Part shown: positions 9,773-18,765 of the stretch, piece by piece
How the letters are laid out: each line of letters begins with the position of its first letter
Numbering within the stretch: the first letter of the stretch is position 1
Assembly: GCF_900167075.1 (NCBI RefSeq)
Contig: NZ_FUWH01000002.1
Location: forward strand, 401,005-465,004
Origin: Sediminibacterium ginsengisoli
Lineage (GTDB): Bacteria > Bacteroidota > Bacteroidia > Chitinophagales > Chitinophagaceae
Length of the DNA: 64,000 nt
Direction of reading: 5' to 3'
Made by a program: the position numbers and the translations under genes
Notes under the pieces: generated by a model
The model's input: only the letters and a program-made list of their open reading frames with translations
Told to the model about the DNA's origin: nothing
Database searches by the model: none

Positions 9773-10258
9773 ATGAGTCACAAGCAATATACATTCCACT
9801 TTGAGGAGTATGATTCAGTTGAAGAACTTGCGGCCGGAGATGCAGCATTGCTGAAAGAGGCAAGGGAGGTAACAGAGATCGCTTATGCTCCTTATTCCAG
9901 TTTTAAAGTGGGCGCCGTTGCCAGGCTTGCCAATGGTGAAAAAGTGATCGGCAGTAACCAGGAAAATGCCAGTTATCCTGTAGGGATCTGTGCAGAGCGG
10001 GTACTGCTTTCCGCTGCATCGGCGCTGCATCCTGCCGTGCCTGTTGATACCATCGCTATCAGTTATCATAACCTCCATGGCAGCAGCGATGCGCCGGTTT
10101 CACCCTGCGGTCTTTGCAGGCAGTCACTCCTGGAGCATGAAACAAGGTTCAGTCACCCTGTCCGCATTATTCTCAGCGGCATGGAAGGCAAAGTATTGGT
10201 AATACCAGCTGCTTCAATGCTTTTGCCGCTCAGTTTTACGCGTGAAAACATGAAATAA
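9773..10258 (+). CDS. cdd: Cytidine deaminase
   Basis: 161 residues. The zinc-dependent deaminase motifs are both present: CAERVLLSAA (Cys ligand plus catalytic Glu) and PCGLCRQ with the two remaining cysteine ligands, giving the three-cysteine form typical of small tetrameric enzymes. It converts cytidine or deoxycytidine to uridine in pyrimidine salvage. The N-terminal 25 residues are slightly longer than in the shortest homologues. It is preceded by a terminator, so it probably has its own promoter; TATCTTTA at about 9706 is an imperfect -7 candidate. It converges with the gene at 10268 with only 9 bases between them. Confidence 0.92.
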   Translation: MSHKQYTFHFEEYDSVEELAAGDAALLKEAREVTEIAYAPYSSFKVGAVARLANGEKVIGSNQENASYPVGICAERVLLSAASALHPAVPVDTIAISYHNLHGSSDAPVSPCGLCRQSLLEHETRFSHPVRIILSGMEGKVLVIPAASMLLPLSFTRENMK

Positions 10259-10267
10259 AGAAACCGG

Positions 10268-12307
10268 TCACCTGATCAGTACGGTTGTGCCTTTCATAGC
10301 CACTTTCTTTCCCGTATCCTTATCTGTGTATTCCAGTGCCCATACATAAGTGCCGCTGGGCTGGGGAACATTATTAACGCGTCCATCCCATTTTTTAGGC
10401 CATTCTCTTGCTTCGAAAAGCACCTGCCCGTAACGGTTGTAAATAATGAAACGAAGGTCTGCTGCTTTATAGGCATTGAGCGGATAGAGATAATCGTTCA
10501 ACCCGTCACCATTGGGTGTAAATGCTGTTGGAACCGCTACATAGCAGGTATTCAGCACCAGGATATTTTTAGTAGCCGTATCAGCGCAGCGGCCATTGGA
10601 TGCGATCAGTCTTACAGGATAACGCGTCTGCCTTGCATTCAGCGGGTATCGCTGGGCAGGAGGTGCCTGCTGTGCACTGGTAGTGCCATTGCCAAAATTC
10701 CATTGCCAGGATTGTAACTGCAGCGCACTGCGCGAAGCATCGGTAAAAAGCAGGGTGTCGGTAGGGCATAGAGTGTCCTTGCTGTTAAAAGCTGCCTTAA
10801 TGGTAAAGTCTGGCAGAACTACCTGTTGGCGGGCCGTATCCGTACAGATTCCGTTTGTAACTGTGAGCAATACCTCCCTCGTTCCGAACGTGCTGAAACG
10901 CATCACAGGATTCTGAATGGTACTGCTTTTGCCATCGTCCAGCATCCAGTTCCATTTATTCGCATTGCCGTTCCCATTGTGACGCAGCAATAGCGTATCA
11001 TATTTACAGCCTGCATTTACTGTAGCTGTAAATACAGTTGCATCAGTAATGTCGGCGGTTGTGAAACGGAGGGTGGAATTGGCTGGCGTTGTCATGCCGC
11101 ATTCATCTGTAAGTGTATTGCCGTCACTGCCATTTACGAGTGTGATGGTAAACAGACCATTGGTGCGGATAGGAGTGGTCAGTATCAGCCGTATGGTTGT
11201 AGTTACACCGCTTACACAAATACCTTCCGCTTTTCTGACGCTAACAGGGGCGGGACCTGTTATACGGAAATCGCTTCCGTCTGCTGCGATCGTACTGCAA
11301 TCCATAGGCTTGCTGAAAACAAGCTCCAGTGTGTCCTTTATGCAGATCACCGGTTTGATACTGTCCATCAGTGTTGGAACCAGTGCAATAAAATTGAATT
11401 TAGCAGTTGCACCTGCAGCGAGCCCGGTACCGCAGTTATCGAGCAGGGTATTGCCATCGGAGCCTGTCTGAGCGGTAACGGTATAGTTGCCGGGAGACAG
11501 GGGGGCGCTCAGTCTGAGCATGATCGTATCCGAATCGAAATTGCCGTTACAGCCATTGCCTGAAGCGGAAACAATGGTTACGCCGGCAGGGCCGTTAATG
11601 GTAAAGTCAGAACCATCGGCTGCAATGCTTTTACAATCGATCCTTTTATTGAGGATCACCAGTGCTTCTGTGCCGTCGCACACGGCATAGGCTTTTTGTA
11701 TAAGTGGTGCTATGGGATTTACAATGCTGGCCGTACCGCCCTGGAAGCTGAGCGTATAACCCAGTTCATTCTGGGTATAGTGACTGATCAGTAAAAGGTA
11801 TTCATGGCCTTGGATCAGGTTAGGCATTGTGCTGAAGGTAGAAATATTATCCTTGGGGTCAGATCCGCAGGTATATACGGCAGTGCCTGCGGCAGATGCT
11901 CCTGTTGGTCCGTAGGTGCCTGCCCAGTTAGCTACTACCATCATGGAATGATCAGTAAAAACATCGTTCGGATCACGGTTGGTGATATCGAAGATCTGCC
12001 AGTCGTAATCTTCATCAACGGTACCGATCGGGTTCAATGTAAAACCGAGTGTACCTGCCTGGTAACAGGTAAAACGATACCAGAAAGGCCTGTTAACGGA
12101 GACAAAAGTACCGGGCAGGCAACGGTTGCCCGTTGGAATAGCGCTGTTGGTGCAGGCCGCCACGCTGGTCTGGGTGAATGAAGTGGTTCCGCAGATCGGG
12201 TATGCTGTATTAGGGTTCTGACCAAGTGCAGTGCAGGGTTGTGCAACAGCTTCTGAAAGGCTGAACACACAAACCAATATGAAAAGAATGAACCTGGTAT
12301 ACCGCAT
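10268..12307 (-). CDS. Secreted protein with type IX secretion / gliding motility C-terminal domain
   Basis: 679 residues with a signal peptide (about 1-22, ending AVAQP). Residues about 25-195 form a Cys-containing N-terminal domain. Two related Ig-like segments then repeat CKSIAADGSDFTINGPAG and CSTIAADGSDFRITGPAP. A PKD-like pair follows (WNWMLDDGKSST..., WQWNFGNGTTS...). The last 85 residues are the type-B T9SS sorting domain: VPTAFTPNGDGLNDYL, FIIYNRYGQVLFE, WDGRVNN and PSGTYVW. Such proteins cross the outer membrane by the type IX system and stay surface-attached or are released. No catalytic motif was seen; an adhesive or structural role is inference. The two Ig-like repeats suggest internal duplication. 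Confidence 0.88.
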   Translation of the reverse strand: MRYTRFILFILVCVFSLSEAVAQPCTALGQNPNTAYPICGTTSFTQTSVAACTNSAIPTGNRCLPGTFVSVNRPFWYRFTCYQAGTLGFTLNPIGTVDEDYDWQIFDITNRDPNDVFTDHSMMVVANWAGTYGPTGASAAGTAVYTCGSDPKDNISTFSTMPNLIQGHEYLLLISHYTQNELGYTLSFQGGTASIVNPIAPLIQKAYAVCDGTEALVILNKRIDCKSIAADGSDFTINGPAGVTIVSASGNGCNGNFDSDTIMLRLSAPLSPGNYTVTAQTGSDGNTLLDNCGTGLAAGATAKFNFIALVPTLMDSIKPVICIKDTLELVFSKPMDCSTIAADGSDFRITGPAPVSVRKAEGICVSGVTTTIRLILTTPIRTNGLFTITLVNGSDGNTLTDECGMTTPANSTLRFTTADITDATVFTATVNAGCKYDTLLLRHNGNGNANKWNWMLDDGKSSTIQNPVMRFSTFGTREVLLTVTNGICTDTARQQVVLPDFTIKAAFNSKDTLCPTDTLLFTDASRSALQLQSWQWNFGNGTTSAQQAPPAQRYPLNARQTRYPVRLIASNGRCADTATKNILVLNTCYVAVPTAFTPNGDGLNDYLYPLNAYKAADLRFIIYNRYGQVLFEAREWPKKWDGRVNNVPQPSGTYVWALEYTDKDTGKKVAMKGTTVLIR

Positions 12308-12426
12308 CGTTCAAAAATAAAACACTACTGATAGCGCAGTGCCTGAATAATGATAAGCGGAATATGCTTTGTAACGGAGGCCTGCATCTTATAGACCTTT
12401 TATGCAGTGGTAACGTTGCTTGGGCA

Positions 12427-12924
12427 TCAGAAGAGTGTCTGAACACCATGTGCGATCTTGAACTCGTGCTGGAGCAGCCATTTCTTACGCCACATGCCAC
12501 CCCCGTAACCGGTAAGCGAACTATCGCTGCCAATAACGCGATGACAGGGAACGATAATAGCGAGCTTGTTTTTGCCGTTGGTGCTGGCTGCTGCGCGGAT
12601 TACTTTCGGGTCGCCGAGTCTTTTGGCAAGATCCATATAACTGATGGTGCGGCCATACGGGATTTCGATCAGTTCACCCCATACTCTTTTCTGGAACTCG
12701 GTGCCTTCCTGGTGTACGGGAACGGTGAATATGCGACGGCTGCCATGAAAAAATTCGATGAGTTGTTCGGTGCATTGGTGCATTACTTCGGTAATGCCGG
12801 GTTCGCCATGCGAAAGCTGGTCGGCATTATCGAGAAAAGTGAGTTCGCCGATGAACTGTTCCGTACCACCTATTTTCAGCAAGCCGATCGGACTTTCATA
12901 ATAGGTATAATGCAGTTCATTCAT
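12427..12924 (-). CDS. ogt: Methylated-DNA--protein-cysteine methyltransferase
   Basis: 165 residues, the family's usual size. The active-site motif IVPCHRVIG places the methyl-accepting cysteine at about residue 127, followed by LTGYGGGMWRKKWLLQHE. The N-terminal ribonuclease-H-like domain (about 1-75) is present. The protein repairs O6-methylguanine and O4-methylthymine by irreversible transfer of the alkyl group to itself. No Ada regulatory domain is attached. It lies just downstream of csaA on the same strand with a 20-base gap and may be cotranscribed with it. Confidence 0.93.
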   Translation of the reverse strand: MNELHYTYYESPIGLLKIGGTEQFIGELTFLDNADQLSHGEPGITEVMHQCTEQLIEFFHGSRRIFTVPVHQEGTEFQKRVWGELIEIPYGRTISYMDLAKRLGDPKVIRAAASTNGKNKLAIIVPCHRVIGSDSSLTGYGGGMWRKKWLLQHEFKIAHGVQTLF

Positions 12925-12944
12925 GGTAATTTTTTTGGTGCAGG

Positions 12945-13274
12945 TTAGCCGATCCGCTGCCCGTTGGCCACTCTGGTATCAGGCTGTAATAAAATTACCT
13001 GATTATTTTCATCATACACACCTAAAACCAGGCATTCACTGAAAAAATTAGCGATCTGTTTGGGCGGGAAATTCACCACGGCCACCACCTGCTTCCCGAT
13101 CAGCGCTTCTTTCGGATAATGATGGGTGATCTGGGCCGAGGATCTTTTGATGCCCAGAGGGCCAAAATCGATCGTCAGCTGGTAGGCAGGTTTTTTTGCT
13201 TTGGGAAAATCTGTAACTTCCGTGATACATCCGCTGCGGATATCTATTTTTTCAAAATCGTCCCAGTTGATCAT
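12945..13274 (-). CDS. csaA: CsaA-like tRNA-binding (export chaperone) protein
   Basis: 109 residues forming one OB-fold EMAP-II-like tRNA-binding domain. The pattern IDIRSGCITEV, FPKAKKPAYQLTIDFG, SSAQITHHY and GKQVVAVVNFPPKQI is characteristic of the CsaA family. Bacillus CsaA binds tRNA-like RNA and unfolded or precursor proteins; the biological role in Bacteroidota is not settled. It is 20 bases upstream of ogt on the same strand and divergent from the OsmC gene at 13305, with only 30 bases between start codons, so the two promoters must overlap the ends of the genes. Confidence 0.9.
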   Translation of the reverse strand: MINWDDFEKIDIRSGCITEVTDFPKAKKPAYQLTIDFGPLGIKRSSAQITHHYPKEALIGKQVVAVVNFPPKQIANFFSECLVLGVYDENNQVILLQPDTRVANGQRIG

Positions 13275-13304
13275 TGTTTTTTATCAAAATTAAAATAATT
13301 ACCT

Positions 13305-13715
13305 ATGAAACGTACAGCAACCGCCGTTTGGAATGGTTCCGGTAAAGAAGGCAGCGGCCATCTTACCACCCAGAGCACTACACTCAATCAGACGCAGTAT
13401 TCATTCAATTCCCGCTTTGCAGAAGGGGTGGGCACCAACCCTGAAGAGCTGATGGCGGCCGCCCATGCAGGCTGTTTTACCATGAAGCTGAGCTTTGTGC
13501 TGGGCGCCGCAGGTTTTACACCTGAATCACTGGAAACACAGTGCACCATTTCCCTGGAAGATGGTTCCATTACCGGTTCTCATCTTGTATTGAAAGCAAA
13601 AGTGCCGGGTATTACCGAAGAGCAGTTCCAGGCGGCTGCGGCAGATGCAAAAGCGAATTGCCCGGTGAGCAAAGCGTACAATACGAATATTACACTTGAA
13701 GCATCACTTGCATAA
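13305..13715 (+). CDS. OsmC family peroxiredoxin-like protein
   Basis: 136 residues. The fold has the two conserved redox cysteines: one in [13 protein letters not shown] (about residue 57) and one in [10 protein letters not shown] (about 124). The N-terminus [17 protein letters not shown] is typical of true OsmC rather than the broader OsmC-like group. OsmC reduces organic hydroperoxides, usually with lipoylated proteins or thiols as reductant, and is often stress induced. It is distinct from the second OsmC-family gene at 58341, which belongs to a different branch. It is followed immediately by a terminator. Confidence 0.9.
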   Translation: MKRTATAVWNGSGKEGSGHLTTQSTTLNQTQYSFNSRFAEGVGTNPEELMAAAHAGCFTMKLSFVLGAAGFTPESLETQCTISLEDGSITGSHLVLKAKVPGITEEQFQAAAADAKANCPVSKAYNTNITLEASLA

Positions 13716-13736
13716 GAAGCAATGTAAAATTTGTGA

Positions 13737-13764
13737 AAGTGTCCTCTGCTGAGGGCACTTTTTT
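13737..13764 (+). terminator. Terminator after osmC
   Basis: A 10-bp stem with one G-T pair (13737-13746 and 13751-13760), loop tgct, then six T. The reverse side is A-poor, so it mainly serves the plus strand. Confidence 0.85.
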
Positions 13765-13775
13765 CATTAGTATGT

Positions 13776-14648
13776 TTACTGGTCGAGCAGTTCTGCAAGA
13801 CTGAGTAATTCCTGCTGCTTGTATTCGTTGGATGGCCTTGTGAAGCATTTGGAAAGTTCGGAAAGCAATAACTGGATGATGCGCTTGTGCGATTTGGGTT
13901 TGAAATATGCCTGCGAAGGTTCAACAGAACTGCGTTTGAAATAATTTTCTATATCAGCATGTGAAAATGCTTGTCCGGATGTACCGTCTACAAAAAAATG
14001 GATCTTGTCCTGGATCGGCCCTTTGTAAGTAGCCGGATCGTAATCGGAATGATAAAAAGCAATGATGCATTGCTGCGGAATGTTGATGATCCGCGCATTG
14101 ATCTCCAGTTGTTCGCACATCACCTGATAAAGGATGCCATTGCTTAATGCATTCCCTTTTTTAGCCTCAAGCACTTTATGCAGGAAAAAATCATCTGGAT
14201 TATTGTATTGCGTTTCGATTCCCTTCAGGTTATAGTAATTGTACATGATACTGGAAAGCACGTTGGCCTGTTCCAGCGGTGTGAGAAAGCTGTTCAGTTC
14301 CAGCCATACATTGCGCCTGATCTTTTCAATATCCTGCAGTACAGGTGTAGTGTGAAGGTCGGGATACTGGAACTTGCATACCAGTAATGCTCCAAACAGC
14401 AGATCGTGGTAAGCACTGTCGCGCCACTCGCAGAGATCATGCACCAGATCGCCGTAATGCAGCCTGTGGATGATCATTTCTATTCTTTCCTGTATATCTT
14501 CATTGAGGGTCGTTTCCCAGAGGTGCTCGAGGTTGGGGATGATACCTTTTCCATAGCCTACCAGTTTTTCAGAAATGGTGGCATACACTTCCTCATCAGG
14601 ATCATCGATAAGGGTAAACAGTGCATTTATTTCTCTGGTCTGCTGCAT
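13776..14648 (-). CDS. SirB1-type transglutaminase-like protein
   Basis: 290 residues. The centre (about 105-190) matches the transglutaminase-like SirB1_N pattern: LTPLEQANVLSSIMYN, a DDFFLHKVLEAKKGNALSNG stretch, and LEINARIINIPQQCIIAFY. The N-terminal 90 residues are helical and contain HEAT-like turns (FTLIDDPDEEVYATISEKL). Members are widespread and mostly uncharacterised; the Cys of a canonical transglutaminase triad is not obvious at the usual place (GNALSNGIL), so catalysis is doubtful. It is the only gene on this strand between the OsmC terminator and the desaturase promoter region. Confidence 0.75.
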   Translation of the reverse strand: MQQTREINALFTLIDDPDEEVYATISEKLVGYGKGIIPNLEHLWETTLNEDIQERIEMIIHRLHYGDLVHDLCEWRDSAYHDLLFGALLVCKFQYPDLHTTPVLQDIEKIRRNVWLELNSFLTPLEQANVLSSIMYNYYNLKGIETQYNNPDDFFLHKVLEAKKGNALSNGILYQVMCEQLEINARIINIPQQCIIAFYHSDYDPATYKGPIQDKIHFFVDGTSGQAFSHADIENYFKRSSVEPSQAYFKPKSHKRIIQLLLSELSKCFTRPSNEYKQQELLSLAELLDQ

Positions 14649-14884
14649 ATAAAAGCCATTGGGGGGCGAATGGGGCGAAATGTCCGCAATTCCAACTCAA
14701 ACTAAATTAATTTTTTGCAAACAAACGGTTATAAGTTATTCAACAGGTGTGGAAATATGTTATTTATTCTGAATAATAAATATGAGTGTTCCTACGTTGA
14801 CTTTTTTTCGGCGTAAAAACAAGATTTAACAGCTTTCACAACCGTATAAGAAGTAACTTGTGCCCGTTATAACAGCAACGAGCT

Positions 14885-15961
14885 ATGTCACAGATCACTA
14901 TTCCTAAATTCCCTTCAGTAAAGCAATCGCTTCATACTGAACTCAAGAAGCGTGTGCAGCAGTATTTTGATGAAAGAGGTATTGATGCAACCGGTAACCC
15001 CAAATTGTTTACAAAAGCGATCCTGATGGTGATCGGTTTTGTGCTTGTTTACCTTCATCTGCTCCTCTTTACCCCGGTCTGGTATATCGCTGTTGCAGAG
15101 TGTGTGATCCTGGGCGGGTTTATTGCCGCCATCGGTTTTAATGTGATGCACGACGGCAGCCACGGCAGTTTCAGCACCAATAAAGTGGTGAACAAAATAG
15201 CTGCTTCATCTATCAGCCTGCTTGGTGCTAACCACTTCATGTGGAATATGAAACATAATATGATCCACCACAGTTTTACCAATGTAGACGGTGTGGATGA
15301 TGATATCGAGGTCGGCATACTGATGCGCATGGCCCCTACACAAAAGCATTACAAGGCGCATAAGTTCCAGCATTTTTATTTCTGGGTTCTTTATATGCTG
15401 CTCTATGTATTCTGGATATTCTTTGCCGATTACAAAAAATACTTCTCCCGTAAAATCGGGAATGTGCCGTTGAAAAAGATGAGTATGGCCGATCATCTCG
15501 AATTCTGGGGTGTTAAAGTTTACCATGCAGCCGTATTCATTGTAATACCGATCATAGCAGTGGGCTGGTTAAGCTGGCTCGTAGGTTTCCTGGTAATGAG
15601 CCTGGTAGCCGGGTTCATCCTGAGTATCGTATTCCAGCTGGCGCATACGGTAGAACATACCGAATTCCCGGTTGCTGATATAGAAACCAATAAACTGCCT
15701 GATGAATTTGCAGCGCATCAGATCAAAACCACGGCCAATTTCGCTACACGTAACAAACTGGTAAGCTGGCTGGTAGGCGGACTGAACTTCCAGATCGAAC
15801 ACCACCTTTTCCCTAAAATATCGCACGTTCACTACCCCGCTATCAGCGAGATCGTGAGAAATGTATGCCGCGAATACCAGCTGCAGTACATTGAATATCC
15901 GACCATGCGCAAAGCAGTGGTAGCACACGTACGTTTCCTGCGTCAGATGGGCAGGGCTTAA
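14885..15961 (+). CDS. Membrane fatty acid desaturase (acyl-CoA/acyl-lipid type)
   Basis: 358 residues with four predicted membrane helices. The three histidine boxes that bind the di-iron centre are present: HDGSHGSF (about 94), HNMIHHSF (about 123) and QIEHHLFP (near 302), the last with the QxxHH form seen in front-end and delta-type desaturases. It would introduce a double bond into an acyl chain using oxygen and reduced ferredoxin or cytochrome b5-like donor. No electron carrier is fused or adjacent. A 236-base gap upstream holds its regulatory region; no clear -7 match was found there. It converges with topA across a perfect inverted repeat. Confidence 0.9.
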   Translation: MSQITIPKFPSVKQSLHTELKKRVQQYFDERGIDATGNPKLFTKAILMVIGFVLVYLHLLLFTPVWYIAVAECVILGGFIAAIGFNVMHDGSHGSFSTNKVVNKIAASSISLLGANHFMWNMKHNMIHHSFTNVDGVDDDIEVGILMRMAPTQKHYKAHKFQHFYFWVLYMLLYVFWIFFADYKKYFSRKIGNVPLKKMSMADHLEFWGVKVYHAAVFIVIPIIAVGWLSWLVGFLVMSLVAGFILSIVFQLAHTVEHTEFPVADIETNKLPDEFAAHQIKTTANFATRNKLVSWLVGGLNFQIEHHLFPKISHVHYPAISEIVRNVCREYQLQYIEYPTMRKAVVAHVRFLRQMGRA

Positions 15962-15982
15962 TCAGGTTAAGATCATAACATG

Positions 15983-16027
15983 GTATAAAAAGAAAAGATG
16001 CGCATTGCGCATCTTTTCTTTTTATAC
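15983..16027. terminator. Bidirectional terminator between desaturase and topA
   Basis: A 45-base perfect inverted repeat with 22-base arms around a single central T. The core gatgcgc/gcgcatc is flanked by A-rich sequence on the left and T-rich on the right, so the hairpin is followed by a U-tract on either strand. It sits between two converging genes. Confidence 0.93.
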
Positions 16028-16066
16028 GGAACCGGTTTGCTTATGCCGGCCCGCGGTATCCGGTAC

Positions 16067-18667
16067 TTACTTTTTCGTTGTTTTTTTAGCAGCCGCTTTC
16101 TTTGCAGCTGCTTTTTTCGGTGCTGCTTTTTTAGCAGCCGCTTTTTTAGCAGGAGCTTTGGCCTTCTTTGCAAAAGCATTGGGTACCTGTTCTTCGATCA
16201 TTTTCTTCACCGATTCAAGGTCTACATCTGCCAGGCTTTCTGCCGTGTATTTATTACCATCTGCAGCTTTACCCAGCTTCAGCATTTTTTTGTTGAAGCG
16301 GATGAATGGCCCCCATCTTCCGTTCTCAATAGCAATTTTTTCCTCCGGCCATTGTTTGATAAAACGGTTTGATTCTTTTTCCAGTTTTTTCTCTACCAGT
16401 TCATCGATGTCCTTTTGTGTAAGCGCATCGAAATTATAAGCACGGGGGATATTGATGTAGATATTGTTCCATTTGATAAAAGGTCCGAAACGGCCCTTGC
16501 CCTTGGTGACGGGGAGTTCCTGGTAATAGCCGATCGGTGCATCGGCCTGCTGTTTTTCATTGATCAGTTCGATCGCTCTTTCAAGTTCCATCGTATGCAG
16601 GTCTTCGCCTTTCGGAATGGAAATGAACTGCTCGCCCAGTTTTACATAAGGGCCGAAACGACCCACATTCACCGATACTTCCTGGCCTTCATACTCACCC
16701 AGTACGCGGGGTAGTGCAAACAGCTGCATCGCATCTTCGAGGCTGATGGTTTCGATGCTCTGGTCTGCTTTCAGCTTGGCAAAACGTGGTTTTTCTTCAT
16801 CCTCTGCATGGCCGATCTGTACCATCGGGCCATAACGTCCCATTCTTGCGATCACTTTCTTGCCGGAAACTTCATCGATACCCAATTCCCTTTCACCTTT
16901 GGCTCTTTCCGCGGTTTCGAGGGTATGTTCAATGTTATTGTGAAAGGGTTTGTAAAACTCATCAATCACATCACTCCAGGTTACTTTGCCATCGGCAATG
17001 CTGTCGAAATCCTGTTCTATCCTCGCCGTGAAACCAAAGTCCATTACTTTCTGAAAATGTTGTTTCAGGAAGTCGGTCACTACAATGCCAAGGTCGGTAG
17101 GGAAGAGCTTGGATTTTTCTGCGCCGGTATTTTCAGTGAAAGTTTCTTTGCTGAGTTTATCGTTTTTGTCTAGCCTGAGCAATTGGGTTTCCCTTTTCAC
17201 CCCTTCCTTGTCCCTTTTTTCTACATAATTTCTTTTGATAATGGTAGAAATAGTAGGTGCATAGGTTGAAGGACGGCCTATGCCGAGCTCTTCGAGTTTT
17301 TTAACCAGCGAAGCTTCCGTATACCTTGGTGCTGGGCGGGTGAATTTTTCAGTGGCGGTCATTTCCCTGAAGTCTGGCTGCTGGTTCACGCTCAGCGGGG
17401 GGAGCATTCCTTCTGCATCCTCATCATCCTCATCATCCTTGCCTTCGAGGTATACTTTCAGGAAGCCGTCGAATTTCATTACTTCCCCGGTTGCAGTAAG
17501 GGATTCGTTATTGGTGGAAATATTGATTTTGGCGATGGTCTTTTCAAATTCCGCATCGCTCATCTGTGAAGCGATGGTTCTTTTCCAGATCAGTTCGTAG
17601 AGGCGGCGGGTTTCTTCATCGGCCACGCTCCTGTTACTCATATAAGTAGGACGGATCGCTTCGTGTGCTTCCTGCGCGCTTTCGTTCTTGTTTTTGAAGC
17701 GGCGCGGCTGGTAGTACTGATCGCCATAACTATTGGTCACTTCTTTCTGTATATCCTGCATGGCCGTATCGCTCAGGTTTACACTGTCGGTACGCATGTA
17801 GGTGATCATACCGCTTTCGTAAAGTTTCTGCGCCAGCAGCATGGTTTTACTCACGCCGTAACCCAGCTTGCGGGAGGCTTCCTGCTGCAGGGTGGATGTG
17901 GTGAATGGTGCGGTGGGCGTTCTTTTAGCAGGTTTTACGGTGATATCCGCTACCGTATAACGTGCACCTGCACAGGATTCGAGGAATGACTGTGCTGTAG
18001 CCTGGCTGGCTACTTTCGCAGGTCCTTCGGCTTTAAAACCTACAGGCCTGCCGTTGATATCGGGTGCAGTAAAAAAAGCTTCGATCTTATAGCTGCTTTC
18101 CGCGGTAAAATGGTTGATCTCGCGCTCTCTTTCAACAATCAGTCTAACGGCCACACTTTGCACACGACCGGCGCTGAGACTGCGCTGCATACCTATTTTG
18201 CGCCAGAGAACGGGGCTCAGTTCAAAACCCACCAGCCTGTCCAGCACCCGGCGGGCCTGCTGGGCGTTCACGAGGTTCATATTGATACGGCGGGGATTAT
18301 CAACCGCTTTGCGGATGGCCGGCGCCGTGATCTCATGGAAAACAATTCTTTTGGTCTTGGCAGGATCGAGGCCCAGCACTTCTGCCAGGTGCCAGCTGAT
18401 GCTTTCTCCTTCACGGTCCTCATCCGATGCCAGCCATACTTCGTCAGATTTCTTAGCCAGTTGTTTCAGTTCGCGCACCACTCTTTCTTTCTCATCCGGA
18501 ACGATGTAACGCGGCTGGTAATGGTTGTTCAGGTCAATACCCATATCGTCCTTTTCCAGGTCACGGATATGACCATAACAGCTTTTTACCTCGAAATCCT
18601 TACCCAGGATCTTCTCGATGGTTTTGGCCTTTGCAGGCGACTCAACAATCAATAAATTCTTTGCCAT
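16067..18667 (-). CDS. topA: DNA topoisomerase I with histone-like C-terminal tail
   Basis: About 866 residues from the chosen start MAKNLLIVESPAKAK; an upstream in-frame Met would add 11 residues with no homology. The toprim domain is at the N-terminus (LLIVESPAKAKTIE, SDEDREGESI), and the active-site tyrosine is in SGMITYMRTDS (about residue 290). The C-terminal part has no cysteine zinc ribbons but several GRFGPF/GRWGPF-type repeats. The last 30 or so residues are almost entirely Lys and Ala, resembling histone H1 and giving a strongly basic DNA-binding tail. The enzyme relaxes negative supercoils. It converges with the desaturase gene. Confidence 0.95.
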   Translation of the reverse strand: MAKNLLIVESPAKAKTIEKILGKDFEVKSCYGHIRDLEKDDMGIDLNNHYQPRYIVPDEKERVVRELKQLAKKSDEVWLASDEDREGESISWHLAEVLGLDPAKTKRIVFHEITAPAIRKAVDNPRRINMNLVNAQQARRVLDRLVGFELSPVLWRKIGMQRSLSAGRVQSVAVRLIVEREREINHFTAESSYKIEAFFTAPDINGRPVGFKAEGPAKVASQATAQSFLESCAGARYTVADITVKPAKRTPTAPFTTSTLQQEASRKLGYGVSKTMLLAQKLYESGMITYMRTDSVNLSDTAMQDIQKEVTNSYGDQYYQPRRFKNKNESAQEAHEAIRPTYMSNRSVADEETRRLYELIWKRTIASQMSDAEFEKTIAKINISTNNESLTATGEVMKFDGFLKVYLEGKDDEDDEDAEGMLPPLSVNQQPDFREMTATEKFTRPAPRYTEASLVKKLEELGIGRPSTYAPTISTIIKRNYVEKRDKEGVKRETQLLRLDKNDKLSKETFTENTGAEKSKLFPTDLGIVVTDFLKQHFQKVMDFGFTARIEQDFDSIADGKVTWSDVIDEFYKPFHNNIEHTLETAERAKGERELGIDEVSGKKVIARMGRYGPMVQIGHAEDEEKPRFAKLKADQSIETISLEDAMQLFALPRVLGEYEGQEVSVNVGRFGPYVKLGEQFISIPKGEDLHTMELERAIELINEKQQADAPIGYYQELPVTKGKGRFGPFIKWNNIYINIPRAYNFDALTQKDIDELVEKKLEKESNRFIKQWPEEKIAIENGRWGPFIRFNKKMLKLGKAADGNKYTAESLADVDLESVKKMIEEQVPNAFAKKAKAPAKKAAAKKAAPKKAAAKKAAAKKTTKK

Positions 18668-18765
18668 GTACTGCAATATTAGGCGAAACCGGGAAAACAC
18701 AAAAAATGTTACTGATATTCCCTGTCTGCCGGAAGTCTTTCACAAAGATGTTAATGCACTGTTTT

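Noticed and set aside
12364..12948. Long plus-strand reading frame antisense to ogt
   Set aside because: It is the shadow of the well-supported ogt gene on the other strand and matches no family.
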